Positions 34,211 to 45,579 of a DNA stretch of 64,000 nucleotides are shown here, in pieces. The notes beneath the pieces were generated by a model that did no database searches, was not told the origin of the DNA, and saw only the letters and a program-made list of their open reading frames with translations. Source of the DNA: Lycorma delicatula (Eukaryota > Arthropoda > Insecta > Hemiptera > Fulgoridae); contig NC_134460.1 in assembly GCF_047948215.1 (NCBI RefSeq), forward strand, positions 128,696,324-128,760,323. Direction: 5' to 3'. The first letter of the stretch is position 1. The number at the start of each line of letters is the position of its first letter. The translations under genes were made by a program, and so were the position numbers.

Positions 34211-36940
34211 GGGAGAATAATACTGGTAAATAATAATTATAATATTCAGGTTTTATAGAAATCTGAAAAGGAAAATAAATTACAAAAGATAAAATAATAG
34301 CAACTAAAGTACACACACCTTTGACAACCAACAATTCATAACTTATTGCTTTGCCGTGATAGCAGAAATACGAGTATAATAAATAAGTAAAAGGATTAAT
34401 CTATTTTTTCCTTAATGATTTTATTTAATTCACAACTTCAACCTCCTTGGTGGCGAAGAAATAAGGAATACTTTTAACATATTAACCCTCAAGGGAACTA
34501 AGGGCCGATGGATTAAAACCTTCTCTGGAATAATACGAATGTATCCTGTAAATTTTAAAGTAATCGGTCGGTTGATCTCGCGTGATGCGGTAACAAACAG
34601 ACAGACAGATTTTATATATATATATATATATCCATACATTTTCGAATAACCGCGTTCTGTTAGATCGAGAGTGTATCTAATGCATGCAAAAATCAACCTT
34701 CAACCGACTAATAAATAACCTGTTTGAATTTTGAAAAATCGGATGATTTTTTGCAGAGATATTATAAGAGTATCGCATTGTACCTTCCAAAATAGCGCCC
34801 AGGGACACCCGTTTGTTTCCAGTTGATGTTGATCATTGGTCTAGTCTCCCATCAGGTACTCGTTCACATCACCGCTTCACACGCCGTTTCCACGGGAAGC
34901 CCATTATTGTTAAACAGAAATTGTTTTAATTTATTTAATATTATTTTTTTAATGTAAATTAAATTTTATTATTTTTGTAATATTATTCGTTCGATTGATT
35001 CGAATCATTCAGTTCAAACCCAGCTCACAAGTAACATAGACTCACAGTTCACAGATCATTAATTCAATTCATTAAAGTTTGTGCTTCAATAGGCAAACCT
35101 CTACTACCAGATGTATATTTTTTTCGATATAAAATATATACAAAAACCTTCTCATTTATGCCAAGAAACATGAGTAAAAATTTGACTGCGATTATAGAGT
35201 AGTTTTTTTGTTTATCTCAAACAAAAACCTTCTTCTTTTTTATATAATAGTACATATATATATATATATATATATATATCTGTAATTAAGTGTTATATAC
35301 TTAAAAATTACGTTTAGTTAATGTTTATGGTCGTTAACTATCTATATATAATCTCAAGAAAAAGATCCGTGAACAAGTTTTCACTAGAATTATTCATGCA
35401 GGAATCTATCTTTAACTCCAAGGAAATCTACTGAAAAACAAAGTAACCGATTCAATACAGGTTTAAAATAATCAATTTCTATTGTACCAGTAAAAATCAC
35501 AATTTTTGCTTTTACGATTTTCTTTACAAAAGAAAGGTATTTTAAAAAGTACAAGGAAAAGTATTTTAAAAGGGCAATTGAAAATTAAAATATTTAAGTG
35601 TACTTTTAAATGAAAAATATTAGACGGTTTTAAACTGAACTAAGAAATAATAACATCGTTTAGTTTTAATTACATTGAGTGATTTAAAACTACTTCAAAA
35701 CAATGAGAAAAGAAATTAATGCAGTGGCCCTAACAATTAAACCCAATTTAAAATACACAAATAATCAGCCGTTTTTAGTTTCCATTGCTAATAATAAAGT
35801 ACAGTTTAAAACCTATACGATTAATGTAGTTTGTACAAGTCTACAGTTAATAGTTTAGGTTTTTAATGCCTTCATCCTTACCGTATCATTTGTTGTAGAC
35901 AATACTGTTACTACATTTCTTTGCTGTTTACCTCGTTTTACTTCTTTTTAACACAGAATTAATCTTGGTACTGCTCCTACTTACACAATATTTCCTGATT
36001 GTATTGTTAACAAAAGAAATATTATTGGTTGGGAGGAAGGTTGCAAAGATGTGATGAATTATTTCTGACTTCCGATTAAGTAACGTAGCTTCAGGTTTTA
36101 GAATAGAGCTTAAATTTTAATACGATGGAGGTAAAATATCCAATTAAGATGGAATATCTATGTAAACTATCTAAAATGTCATCTGATTTTCGTGAAAGAA
36201 GATACATAAAACCTATATGATTAATGATAGGGATAAAAGTCTACTTACGGGAATATTATAATTTTTTTTCTTTAACGATTAATTTTGTTAAAGAAACTTA
36301 CATTATATATTCAGAAAAATCAGTTTAAGGTTAAGTTACTCACATTCATGCAGTTAAACTAAAAAAAGAAGATATTAGTTCTAGGTTTATACATTTCTTA
36401 ACATTAAACCTTTTGTTTTATTGAAAAAAATTATTCCTTAATTTCCTTTTCCGTATAAGATATAGCCTAATTAGATTTTTAATAATAAGTAAAATTCTTT
36501 TATTAGTTTTTAAAGTAATTGAAACTATAGCTATGTGTTTGTTTTACCAGGAACCCGCATTTTAAATCTTTACTAACGAATACATTTGTCAACCTGTGAT
36601 ATATTTTGCAAATTATACAGTAAAAGAGAACAGTTGTGACTAATTTAACTGATTATTTTCAATATAATTTTATAACAAACCAACCAATTTAAATACCTTA
36701 TCAGTTAACAAAACAATAGTTATTTATTTATAATTAGAATATAATGGAAAATTTACTTAATTTAATTACACCACACATTCCTTTTTTTTTATTTCAACAT
36801 TAAAAACATAAATGTATTTTTAAAAATAAAATATTTAGAAAAAATATACGTGCACGCTGTTTTATAAAAATAAAGAGTGTGAACATGTACATGTGATCCT
36901 GCATAAGCACAGATGAGTGTGTATGTGTACATAAAGATGG
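34211..36940. other. AT-rich spacer with TA microsatellites
   Basis: No gene seen. (TA)n tracts lie at 34613-34632 and 35253-35279. The patch at 34780-34905 is slightly GC-richer, with nothing recognisable. Confidence 0.5.
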
Positions 36941-36944
36941 AGTT

Positions 36945-37345
36945 GGTAGTTATCAGGATCCCATGGGATGATAAGGAACCGTCTTGTCTGTCTAGATAGG
37001 TCCCCGGAGGTCCAGATATCCCAGCCAACTTAAGCTGCGTTTTAGTTTTTGCTCTGACAAAACGCCAGGATAAAACAATTCTCTACCGTTATTAATCCTG
37101 TGGTCGATTATAGCAGGCCGTTCTTGTCTCCGCCCTTCTAGTAAAAAGAACCGAAAGAAATAACAGGAGGTGAAGATAGAGCAGTAGAAGGAGAGATACA
37201 GGAGATGAGGACGAAAATGAATGAAATGGAAGGGGAACAAGAGAGGAGGGTGTTTGGAGAGGGACACAACCTCCTTTTAATACCTTTGTCTGGGGACTGA
37301 TAAATGTCTTGTACCACCCTAGGGAGAATTAGTTTCATTTTCATT
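36945..37345 (-). other. GC-richer segment, open on the minus strand, unrecognised
   Basis: The left half (36950-37135) is GC-richer and reads on the minus strand as IIDHRINNGRELFYPGVL and LSWLGYLDLRGP, which looks protein-like but matches nothing I can name. The right half is purine-rich on the plus strand. It may be an old transposon coding fragment or an exon of an unknown gene. Confidence 0.35.
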
Positions 37346-38764
37346 AAAATCAATTTCTTTCTGTTTTAGGTAAATATTACAATACAAAAGAAGTATGTTT
37401 AGAGATTTATTTAAAAAAAACAGAAAATACAAAAAGTTACTGTTGATTTCTTTACATTAAGACTAAAAGTAAAAAAAATTAAAAGGGCATCATAATTGAA
37501 ACAAGTAACATTCTTAAAATTTAATAAACGAAAAAATTATTCCTGTTTTAGGAAATGTACACAATAAAATCTTTATGAAAAATTCAGTTTGATGAGGCCA
37601 ATTAATGGTTTTTTTTAAAATATAAAACTAATTTAAAATAACAAGGAAAACATTTTCTTTAAGGCTTATTACGTATACTATTTCATGGAAATAAATATTT
37701 ATTTCCAGCTTTATAATATATTTCAAAAAAGAACCTCAACTGGACCCGATTTTTTAGATGTATTTTTAGTTATTTGTTATAACCTATTCCATCGATTTTG
37801 ATCATTTATATTTTATTATTTATCAGAAGTTTTTGTGCATATATGTTTTTAACTTTCTTCTGTACAACGTCTATTGAAGATTTTAAATTAAAAATACACG
37901 GTAATGTAGCTAATTAGATTTTTTATTTGTTGTTGTCATAATTACTTAGATTTTAATGCATAATGAAGTTTATTTAATTAGATGTACTGCAATATTCTAA
38001 GTGCCTTCATACAAAAATATAAGAAAATTAACAAGAAAATGTGAGATAGAGTCTTTGCTCAGCAGTAGTTACTTAACGCTCTTGTCTGCATGTCTTTTCC
38101 TATGTTTTCAATGAGTAGATTTCTCATTTTTAATGCTAGCAAATGACATTTTTTCTAATAGATACGTATTTTTTATGTTGGTCTAAATGTAGTTATACAT
38201 TTTATATATTTGTTTATTTTTTTTACAATAATTAATATTTTTTAAGGATTAAAAATGAAGCATTTTTAAGGAAATTAATGCAGATATTAATTTATGTTAT
38301 TTTCTTCTATAAAGGATCTCATAAAAATTGTTTAAAAACTTTCCTACCAAAACCTACAAAAATTGAGGCTTTAAAAAAAGTATCCAAATAATTTTCATAT
38401 GCTTCTTAATATGTTTTTCCTTACTTTGAATAAGAAACAGAAAAGACAAGTTAAGGAATAGAAAAAAATAATGATAAATATTCTTTGTGGCAAGATGGTA
38501 CATTTTTTTAAAAATAATAAATTTATTATGCCGTGGTGATAAAAAAAATCTGGTGATATATTCTAATAATACAAAACTCATTGTGAAATCGGACATCTAT
38601 AAATTAATTTTTAAAAACAATAATTCTATTTTCAGGTAAATAAACTGAAATAAATAAAAAAATAAAAATAAATGTTAGGGCTATTTAATGTATTTCTACA
38701 TATTTGTATTTTCTTGTAGTTGGTTTTTCTTGAAATAAATCTTATATACTAGTTTATATACGGA
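37346..38764. other. AT-rich spacer, no gene seen
   Basis: Featureless AT-rich DNA; the minus frame at 38354-38596 is low-complexity. Confidence 0.5.
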
Positions 38765-38859
38765 GAATGGAATGGGATGTGGTGAATGGACCACGAAGTC
38801 CAAGTCGGCGGGTCCGCCGACTACTACAGTTGTGGTCGGACCTTTGTTGAGGACCAGTT

Positions 38860-39493
38860 GTGGCGGAGGGGCGGACCTTTGCAGATCTTCGCTCGGTGAA
38901 AGGGGCAGTTTCACCGGGGAAACCGGAGTTCTCTCCGTCTGGCAAGGTCAAGGGGAGGACCGTGGATTCGGGCGGACAGTGGCAAGGCGGACCAACTCAA
39001 CAAGGATATTACCAAAAAGGTGTAGGGTCCTACTACGGTTCTGGCTGGTAGGGACAACAGAAGAACCCTCATGGATGCCCTCATGTCACAGGACGAGTTT
39101 CGTCGGGAGCTTCGCAAGACGATAGATGAGTGGGTCACTATTGATGTCCTGTCAATGCGGCAGGCTTACGGCTCCACTGAGGTGGTTACACTGGCAGTGC
39201 CGCCAATCCTCGCGGACAAACTACTGTCTGATGGGCGAGTTCGGATTAGGCGGATGGCCTGTCGAGTGGTGCGGCGTACATCCGACCTTTGCTTCAGATG
39301 TTGGAATCCAGGCCACAGGGTCAAGTTCTGTTCTGGCATAGAGAGAAGCGACCACTGTTTTACATGTGGTAAGGCTGGCCATTTACGCAAGGACTTCGAC
39401 CCTAGTTGCTTATCCTGTAAGTCAAATAGTCGTGTGCCTGGTGGTCGGGGATGTAAGATGGGTCCATCGGCAACTGGAACTGCTTCTTTATAG
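38860..39493 (+). pseudogene. R1-type LINE ORF1 with two zinc knuckles, truncated
   Basis: Upstream frames (38772-38870, then 38860-39051) give basic, glycine-rich sequence and lie in a different frame from the main part. The frame 39071-39493 (140 codons) carries SMRQAYGSTEVVTLAVPP, the family's block before the knuckles, then RIRRMACRVVRRTSD and CFRCWNPGHRVKFC, a complete CX2CX4HX4C zinc knuckle (about 39290-39331). A second knuckle, CFTCGKAGHLRKDF, has lost its last cysteine, and CLSC follows where a third Cys pair sits. In the family these knuckles bind nucleic acid. It is intact for longer than the ORF1 at 29-31 kb and belongs to a different subfamily. Confidence 0.85.
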
Positions 39494-39634
39494 GAACATC
39501 ACTGTATCTCTGAGGAACAGCCCCATACGGGAGGGGGATTGGGGGCCTCGGTCTCCCGCTTATTATGACTGGGTGGGGACTCCCTTGCAGTACTGTTGGG
39601 GGGAAAGTAAGACCTAGTCCCCCCAACGAGATCC

Positions 39635-39685
39635 GTTGTCCCCCGAAAGGATCCCCCCGTTGGGGGGATCCTTTCGGGGGACAAC
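39635..39685. repeat. 24-bp perfect inverted repeat (strong hairpin)
   Basis: Arms 39635-39658 and 39662-39685 are exact reverse complements with a 3-nt loop (GTT). Each arm is GC-rich, with a run of six C or G beside the loop. Confidence 0.95.
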
Positions 39686-39694
39686 CTTAAGGTG

Positions 39695-39775
39695 GAACCT
39701 AAAGGGGTTCCCCTTTACATTAGAGGGGTTCCCCTCTAATGAGGGGTGCCTCTCATTAGAGGCATGGCGCCTAAA
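39695..39775. repeat. Cluster of short hairpins
   Basis: Three successive inverted repeats follow the large hairpin: AAAGGGGTTCCCCTTT (about 39701-39716), ATTAGAGGGGTTCCCCTCTAAT (11-bp arms, about 39719-39740), and arms CCTCTAATGAG / CTCATTAGAGG overlapping the second. The right arm of one serves as the left arm of the next, so alternative folds compete. Confidence 0.85.
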
Positions 39776-39900
39776 AGACCGAGTACCCGCTGTCTGGCGG
39801 GAACTTTGCTCCCGACGAGGTAGTTAGAGGCTATGGCACTCCTCAAAGCCGACTTTATATTTAGTTTTGGATCCAACTCCGGGGAGCGGGAAAAAAGGAA

Positions 39901-40553
39901 GGAAAAAATGTAAAATATTTATATATATATGTTGTTTCCTTTCGTCGAAACGAAAAATATATGTCAAAACCCCACATATGCATTTAGATTTCATAGTTTT
40001 AGAATTAGATTTTAAAAAAAAAAAAAATAATTTTAATTTTATATTAGATGTTTACCATAATTCCCCTTTTAAATATCATTAAAAAGGAACTTTTACTTAC
40101 AAAATTCTTTATTTTTTATGCTTAAAACAAAAAAGTTTTGGTATTTTTCATAGCTGAAAATTCTTAAGTAAATGAAAAACTACTTTGATTTAAATTTTTT
40201 AAATATTAGGAAGTGCTCTTTTCCGACCGATTACTTTATTTTTTATAATTTTGAAAAATCATAATTCTGAAAATTTTATCACTAAAGATTTTACTAACTA
40301 ACTTATTCTATTATAGTTTCATATAATTAAGGAATGTAAAGCAAATAAATAAACTATCTTACTTACCTTCTTTAGGTGTGAAGAAATAGTCGTTCTAAAA
40401 ATAAATTGAAAATATGAATTATTAACTATGCAAAAATTAAATATTTTCTGTATAAGTTTTTTGGAAGAAAACAGGATTAAGCATCAGTTCCCATAAACTG
40501 CACAAGCACAATTGAGAGTTGAGAACAGTGGAGACTGTCATCAGTAGCTGATA
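39901..40553. other. AT-rich spacer, no gene seen
   Basis: Featureless AT-rich DNA. Confidence 0.5.
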
Positions 40554-41185
40554 ATATAACCCATCGGGTTGGTCTAGTGGTGATCTCATCACAAATCAGC
40601 TGATTTCGAAGTCAAGAGTTCAAAGGTTCAAATCCTATTAAAGGATTACTTACACTTTTATACAGATTTGATACAAGATCGTGGATACCGGTATTCTTTG
40701 GTGGTTTTTTTGTGTTTTTTTCCATAGGAGGAGGAAAAAGCTCTGCCAGGCCCGCACTGACGGCAAGAGCAGGGCTCTCACCCGCTAAAAACTCTCCCCC
40801 TCTAGTCACGCAGGGGACAGACCTAATCTACATAGTATATACACAGCCTCCTCGCAACCACCCGGGCGCTCTTATCACCGAATGAGAATAGCCAGAGCGA
40901 CGTCCCCAGGGGATCATCGGCGAACGACGACTCCGCGGAGCCCCCGCCTCCGTAAAAGAATTATGGCTGACTCCGCAGCCATAATTCTTTATTTATTATA
41001 TTTATTTTACTCTTGATAATTCATGATTCTTTGGTGATTGGGCTTCAATTAACCACATGTCTCAGAAATGGTCGCTCCAGACTGTACAAAACTACATTTC
41101 ATTTACATTCATAATCATCTTCATTTATCCTCTGAAGTAATACCTTACGGTGGTTCCTGAGGCTAAACAGAAAAGAAAAGAAAGA
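40554..41185 (+). repeat. tRNA-derived SINE, family A, split by a LINE insertion
   Basis: Head ACCCATCGGGTTGGTCTAGTGG with A-box-like GTTGGTCTAGTGGTGATC at about 40569, AATCAGCTGATTTCGAAGTC, and a good B box GGTTCAAATCC (about 40624-40634). The body is cut at 40703 and resumes at 41026, running to the tail CCTCTGAAGTAATACC, GGTGGTTCCTGAGGCTAAAC and an A/G-rich end. AGCTGATA before (40546-40553) and after (41186-41193) is a probable target-site duplication of the SINE itself. The inserted 322 bp are described separately. Confidence 0.9.
40704..41025 (-). mobile_element. LINE 3' end (R1-type), nested in the SINE
   Basis: A 322-bp insert flanked by ATTCTTTGGTG at 40693-40703 and 41026-41036, an 11-bp target-site duplication within the SINE. 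On the minus strand it ends in an A-rich tail (plus-strand T runs 40705-40721). The minus strand contains GAGGGGGAGAGTTTTTAGCG, similar in layout to the GGGAGTAAATTTTTAGTGG in the 3' UTR of the R1-clade copy at 21.3 kb, so an R1-type source is likely. CTCCGC and the GAATTATGGCTG / CAGCCATAATTC inverted repeat lie at its 5' truncated end (about 40959-40987). Confidence 0.82.
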
Positions 41186-41299
41186 AGCTGATAGATAATC
41201 TAAATTTTCTGTTTGGCGTAAACAAAACAAAATCAATCACAACATTTTGGATTATATCCATTTAATATAATTGAATTAACTGTAAACGAGTCGACTGTA

Positions 41300-41480
41300 A
41301 CCAGTTGAAAATATTGCATAGACTTAGAAAATGCATTCGATAAACTAAAGGATATTTTGGAAAACTGACAAACAATGAAAGGCATCAGAAAGTCAAAAAG
41401 AGGCAATGAAAGGTATCGGTTTCTAGTATAGTATTACATTATCTTTTTTAATTAATTTTTAACGGAGATTACATAGACTA
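41300..41480 (+). pseudogene. LINE reverse transcriptase fragment, very short
   Basis: CIDLENAFDKLKDILEN at about 41315-41365 on the plus strand matches RT motif A of LINE elements (hydrophobic-D-x-x-x-A-F-D). The following codons reach a stop and then MKGIRKSKRGNER, plausible for the sequence after motif A. No other motif is recognisable, so the clade is unresolved. Confidence 0.45.
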
Positions 41481-41524
41481 AAAAGAGAAAGAAATAATAT
41501 ATAAATATTCGTTTGACATTTTAT

Positions 41525-41548
41525 AAAAAAAAAAAAAAAAAAAAAAAA
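41525..41548 (+). repeat. Poly-A tract of 24
   Basis: An uninterrupted run of 24 A, long enough to be a retroposon tail on the plus strand. The sequence upstream is AT-rich with the RT fragment about 50-200 bp away, so they could be related. Confidence 0.8.
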
Positions 41549-42735
41549 GCCTTAGAGATTCATGTGTAATCAGTTTTTATTTAGTTCAGTCCAGTGGATT
41601 GTGTAAATGAAAACGGCAGAGAATTGTGGTGGTCTGTGTAATCTAACTGATGACGCGAAGGGGCGTATAGCGAAAGTGGGGAGATGACCACTTCACTTGT
41701 TAACTGGTGATATATATGCAGAACAGTGCCAAACATCAAACAGATAGCCATCAAATGATGCTCTGAATCTGTATTATCATCTGCATTGGTACTGTGTTCT
41801 GTTTCGTAGCCAATGTAGAGACATCAAAAGCTCAAAGCTCTCCTCTATTGACGGTCACTATACTGTTCACAGACACGCCCCTCACACGCTGTCACTCATT
41901 TCCATTTATTCCTCTAAATATCTCTATCTTTATCCTTCATTATCTCTCTGAATATCTTCACAATAATTTATTTATTTAAAAATATGTAACTTTTTCACAA
42001 GCTAACTAAATCACTTCAGTAATGAAATGCAAGTAAAAAAGTCAAGAATGTAACTTCGTATTTGTGTTATTAAAATAACACAATACTTAGTAATTTATAC
42101 TCCAGAAGTAATAAAAACCAATTCTTCATAATTAAATTATTTTTTAATTATGAATAACTACAATTATCATTACGTAGAATTACAGTTTTAATAGATAAGT
42201 CATCACATTCTGTAATTTTAGATCTTGATCATATCTTTTAATATTGTCATTGGTACCTCAAATTGCTCATTAGAATTCTTTATTCCAAGGAAATTAATTA
42301 TTTTGTCTAAATAAATATTACTATTACTTGTTGATTCTATAGCGAATAAAATAAACAATAAAGACACTGTTGGTTTTATACATCAAAAGCCTTAAATTTA
42401 AAAAAGTGATATAAATTTTTTTTTTAAATTGTACTTAAGGAAACTTAAGGATATCTTCAAAATTCGGTAAGTTTAATCTATTTTTACGTATATAAAAAAT
42501 AAGAATTAAAACAATTACATATTAAAATAGAAATACAGTTAAAACAATTGCATTCTAATCTTAATTTTTTAAATATCATGAACTTTGTAAATTTAAAATA
42601 ACATAATTATTTTCATACAGCGATTTCATTCATATTGTCAATACAGCAGGAGATTAAATTTTTTCTCAGGACATTCTTGGTGGATTGTACAAAGGTCTTA
42701 ACAAAAATTTTTGTGCAGTTTTTATATATTTTTTT
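41549..42735. other. Spacer; GC-richer first 400 bp, no gene recognised
   Basis: 41560-41960 has moderate GC and a short frame (41794-41979) without known domain. The remainder is AT-rich with nothing visible. Confidence 0.45.
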
Positions 42736-42737
42736 TA

Positions 42738-43773
42738 CCATGGTCGTTCGGAAATTTCTCCGCCTGACAAAGAAAGCACAACATTTTTCAACGTAGTCAC
42801 CTTGACATTCTACACATTTTGATATGGTTCAACATTTTTACAATATCAAGATAATACGATTTGTTCAACTTCGCAACGTAAGCTGTTGTCTCAGCCTTGA
42901 TTCGTCATTCGTCTTCAGGTATGGAAAGTGAAAGTATTCGCCGGAAGCCATATCTAGTAAATATTGTACATATAGAAGCATACTGAACCGTAGGTCATGG
43001 AGTTTTGAAGCAACAACCCGAAACGTATTTGCAGGCGCATTATCATAATGAAATAACACTTTATTATTAGCCCGATGTGGATGTTAAGTCTGAATAACAT
43101 ACTTTAATCGGTCGAGTACGGAAGCTCAATACTCCTACTAGTGATATTTCTGTCTTTTTCCAGTAAGTTTATCAGCGTCACACCATGAGAATTTATAAAA
43201 CCATAGCCATGACTTCTTGTAGACTTGGAACCGTGTTTGCTTTCTTTCACCTTCTCCCACTCACTGTTTGGTCTTTGGTATCGTGTTTCATCTGCTGTTA
43301 TAAAATATAGAAGAAACTCATCGAAATAGAGTTTAAATAAATGTAAATACTCTTGGGAAGTGTTCAGTCGAATGAGTTTTTTGTCAACTCTTAACAAACG
43401 CGGCACCCATCGAGCGGAAAGCTTCTTTGTACCCAAATAATCGTATAAAATTCGTTTAGATTTAGCAACCTACTTTTTATCAACGAAAACGAAGGTAAAG
43501 AATCCTTTAAAATGATATCTTACTATTTTTGTATGCTGTCAGGTTAAATTTTTTAAAACAAAGTACTATATTGTAACACCTCGAACGTTATACATTTTTC
43601 AGAAATTTCAAAACTTGTTTGCTTTACAAGATCACCACAAACAAGCAACTAAATGTACGCGTCTGAAACTTCATAGCACGCAATTTAAAAGATCACACTT
43701 GACAAAAATCATAGTCATTCGGTAATACATGTGCACTCTTGTGTTAGACCGAGAACTATCCGAACGACCATAG
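42738..43773 (-). mobile_element. Old mariner element with TIRs and TA duplication
   Basis: The left end CCATGGTCGTTCGGAAATTT and the reverse complement of the right end CTATGGTCGTTCGGATAGTT match at 25 of 31 positions, and TA flanks both ends (42736-42737 and 43774-43775), the mariner target site. Length 1,036 bp, shorter than the usual 1.25-1.3 kb, so internal deletion has occurred. The transposase is on the minus strand. Confidence 0.9.
42865..43436 (-). pseudogene. Mariner transposase, degenerate
   Basis: The first minus-strand frame (43436-43104) reads KKLSARWVPRLL and FITADETRY, matching the W-V-P-R-L-L block and the first catalytic aspartate (T-x-D-E) at 43290-43292. A second frame (43059-42865) has LFHYDNAPAN, with the second aspartate at 43042-43044. 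Exactly 34 residues later stands SGEYFHFP, where the family has the third aspartate in S-D-Y-F-L-F-P; here it is glutamate (42937-42939). The two frames are out of register, the N-terminal DNA-binding part is not recognisable and the segment between blocks is eroded. It is clearly inactive. Confidence 0.88.
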
Positions 43774-43775
43774 TA

Positions 43776-45454
43776 TATTACCCAAAAGATAGTTTAAAAA
43801 AAAATACAACAAAATTATATTGTAGTTTTAGTAGATATTCACTTCTTAATAAAAAGATATTAAGGGTTAATATTTATTCTACAGATCAACTGCAACATAC
43901 TAAACTTATTAAAACAATCAAACTTATTTAATTTGCTAAATACAATACATCTGTGCTGTCGTAAGTGAGTGTTAACAACACACATGTACGTATGAAATAG
44001 CAATAGGACTATTTACAATAATATTTCGTTCAAGTGGGATATCTAATAATTAATGCCATTTTTTTTTTTTTTTTTTGAAAAAAAGGGTTTAAAATTATAA
44101 CCTAGAAATCTTGGTTAGTTAGAAATGGAGTACCGAAAGCTGTCTTCCTTATCATTCAGCAGAGTAGATTATTAGTAAGAAAAATAAAAAATTAATATAA
44201 TAAAATCCTAACGAATATTACATTAATATTCACGACTAGAGTGAGAAGAGTAAAACCTAAATAAGGATTAATTTTCTTTCAGTTGTAAATATCTTACCGA
44301 CAAGAAGTTTTTCTTTTAACGTTGACTTATTTTAACTATTGACAATCAACTGCTATGAACATAATAATTTTAAATTTTATTTTCATTTCAATTCCCATTT
44401 ATGAAAATTTATATGCACTACTATAAAATTCATAATTAATCAGTAATTCCTGATGATGGAGGAATAATCCGAAAATGTTTAGATAGTCAATACTTACAAT
44501 TGTTGGTAAGTGGATACTCTATTTTTATAAAAACAAGGATGCTGTACGTGGTCCATTGATGTCCTGAATGAAAAACTAAATACATTTATATATGCAAGTT
44601 ATAAAATTTTCTCTTTTATTTAATTTGAAAAATACATCACAAATTCTAATTTGTATAAGTAGAAAAAAATATATTATTTACTCTTTCTTGAACAATTAAC
44701 AGTGTGTACACTTGTACCACAGTAAAAATTTTAAATTAAAGGAAACTGAAATAAAAAAAAAAAAAAAAAAATGTTTAATGAAATATTATTTATCTTTATT
44801 TTAGAAAATGATCCGCAGGATTTGTTTCAACAACGGTAAATATCTTCCAACTTAAGTTACTTGTGTATATATATATTTTGTGTGCGTATGAGTGTGTTTG
44901 TGTATTTTTGTATGGTTGAAAGCGTCATAACGGTTTAAGAAAGGGGAGGAATATCATAAAAAGATGCCATTATGATAATGGCATTGATTATTGGTTGGCA
45001 ATGGAACCTCTTTATGACCTTATAATGCAACTGAAGGCGTGGTTGTGCCAGGGAAATATATACCAATAAATGTGTACTCTGAAAAGATACTCTTCCAAAG
45101 TAACTTTAGATTTTTAGATGTCGTAAAATGACACATTTAGTATGTTAAATCTCAACGCTGTTATTGATTCTATACTTAGTTGTAGATTATTTTTTTAGAA
45201 GGGAAAAACTGTTATCTAAAGTTAATATAAATTTCATCAGATATCATAAACGGCTGAATATAAATATATAAAAATTTTTTAGAACATACAAATGAAATTT
45301 AAATGTAACATTTTTATAAATTTTTATATGTACTAAAAAAATTTCTCTAGAAATGAAATTGTGTGGAATAAGAAAAACATTCATTTCTGATTTGGACATT
45401 TTGCATAATTTAGGTTTTTGGGCTATTGTATTACTAATAAACTTGATGTGTAGT
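43776..45454. other. AT-rich spacer with homopolymer runs
   Basis: No gene seen. T18 at 44059-44076 and A19 at 44753-44771 stand out. TGCCATTATGATAATGGCA (about 44966-44984) is a small palindrome. A Penelope-style end motif at 44450 is listed separately. Confidence 0.5.
44450..44515 (+). repeat. Possible retroelement end with hammerhead-like core
   Basis: CTGATGA at 44450-44456, a short stem (GGA 44458-44460 with TCC 44468-44470) and GAAA at 44471-44474 resemble the core of the hammerhead ribozymes carried by Penelope-like retroelements. One extra T sits between CTGATGA and the stem, so the fold is not canonical. ATTGTTGGTAAGTGGA, 25 bp downstream, also occurs at 10936, as expected for copies of one repeat family. 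Confidence 0.35.
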
Positions 45455-45579
45455 CAGATGTAAAGTATAAAGCTAGCTGCATAACTGGCTTTATACTTTA
45501 CATCTGGCAAAATATCACATCCCTTATATATGCACATAAGGGATGTGACACAACGTGGGTACATTGTGTCACATCCCTT
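45455..45579. repeat. Three packed inverted repeats with a shared arm
   Basis: (1) Perfect 19-bp arms 45455-45473 and 45488-45506, 14-nt loop. (2) 13-bp arms 45515-45527 and 45536-45548, 8-nt loop. (3) 16-bp arms 45538-45553 and 45564-45579, 10-nt loop. The middle arm AAGGGATGTGA takes part in both (2) and (3), so those two stems exclude each other. No coding sequence nearby. Confidence 0.95.

Larger units (their letters stand above)
38765..39900 (+). mobile_element. R1-type LINE relic: gag C-terminus joined to a hairpin-rich tail
   Basis: A plus-strand GC-rich block of about 1.1 kb in AT-rich DNA, ending in an A-rich stretch (39890-39913). It has the C-terminal half of ORF1 but no ORF2: after the ORF1 stop at 39491-39493 the sequence goes directly into hairpins and a short tail. 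That suggests an internal deletion, or a gag-only non-autonomous derivative. Confidence 0.7.

Noticed and set aside
38772..39138. Opposed open frames on both strands in the GC-rich block
   Set aside because: High GC keeps several frames open; only the frames leading into the zinc-knuckle region make sense as protein.
40569..40640. Possible tRNA gene
   Set aside because: Same reason: it is the head of a family A SINE with recurrent copies elsewhere in the window.
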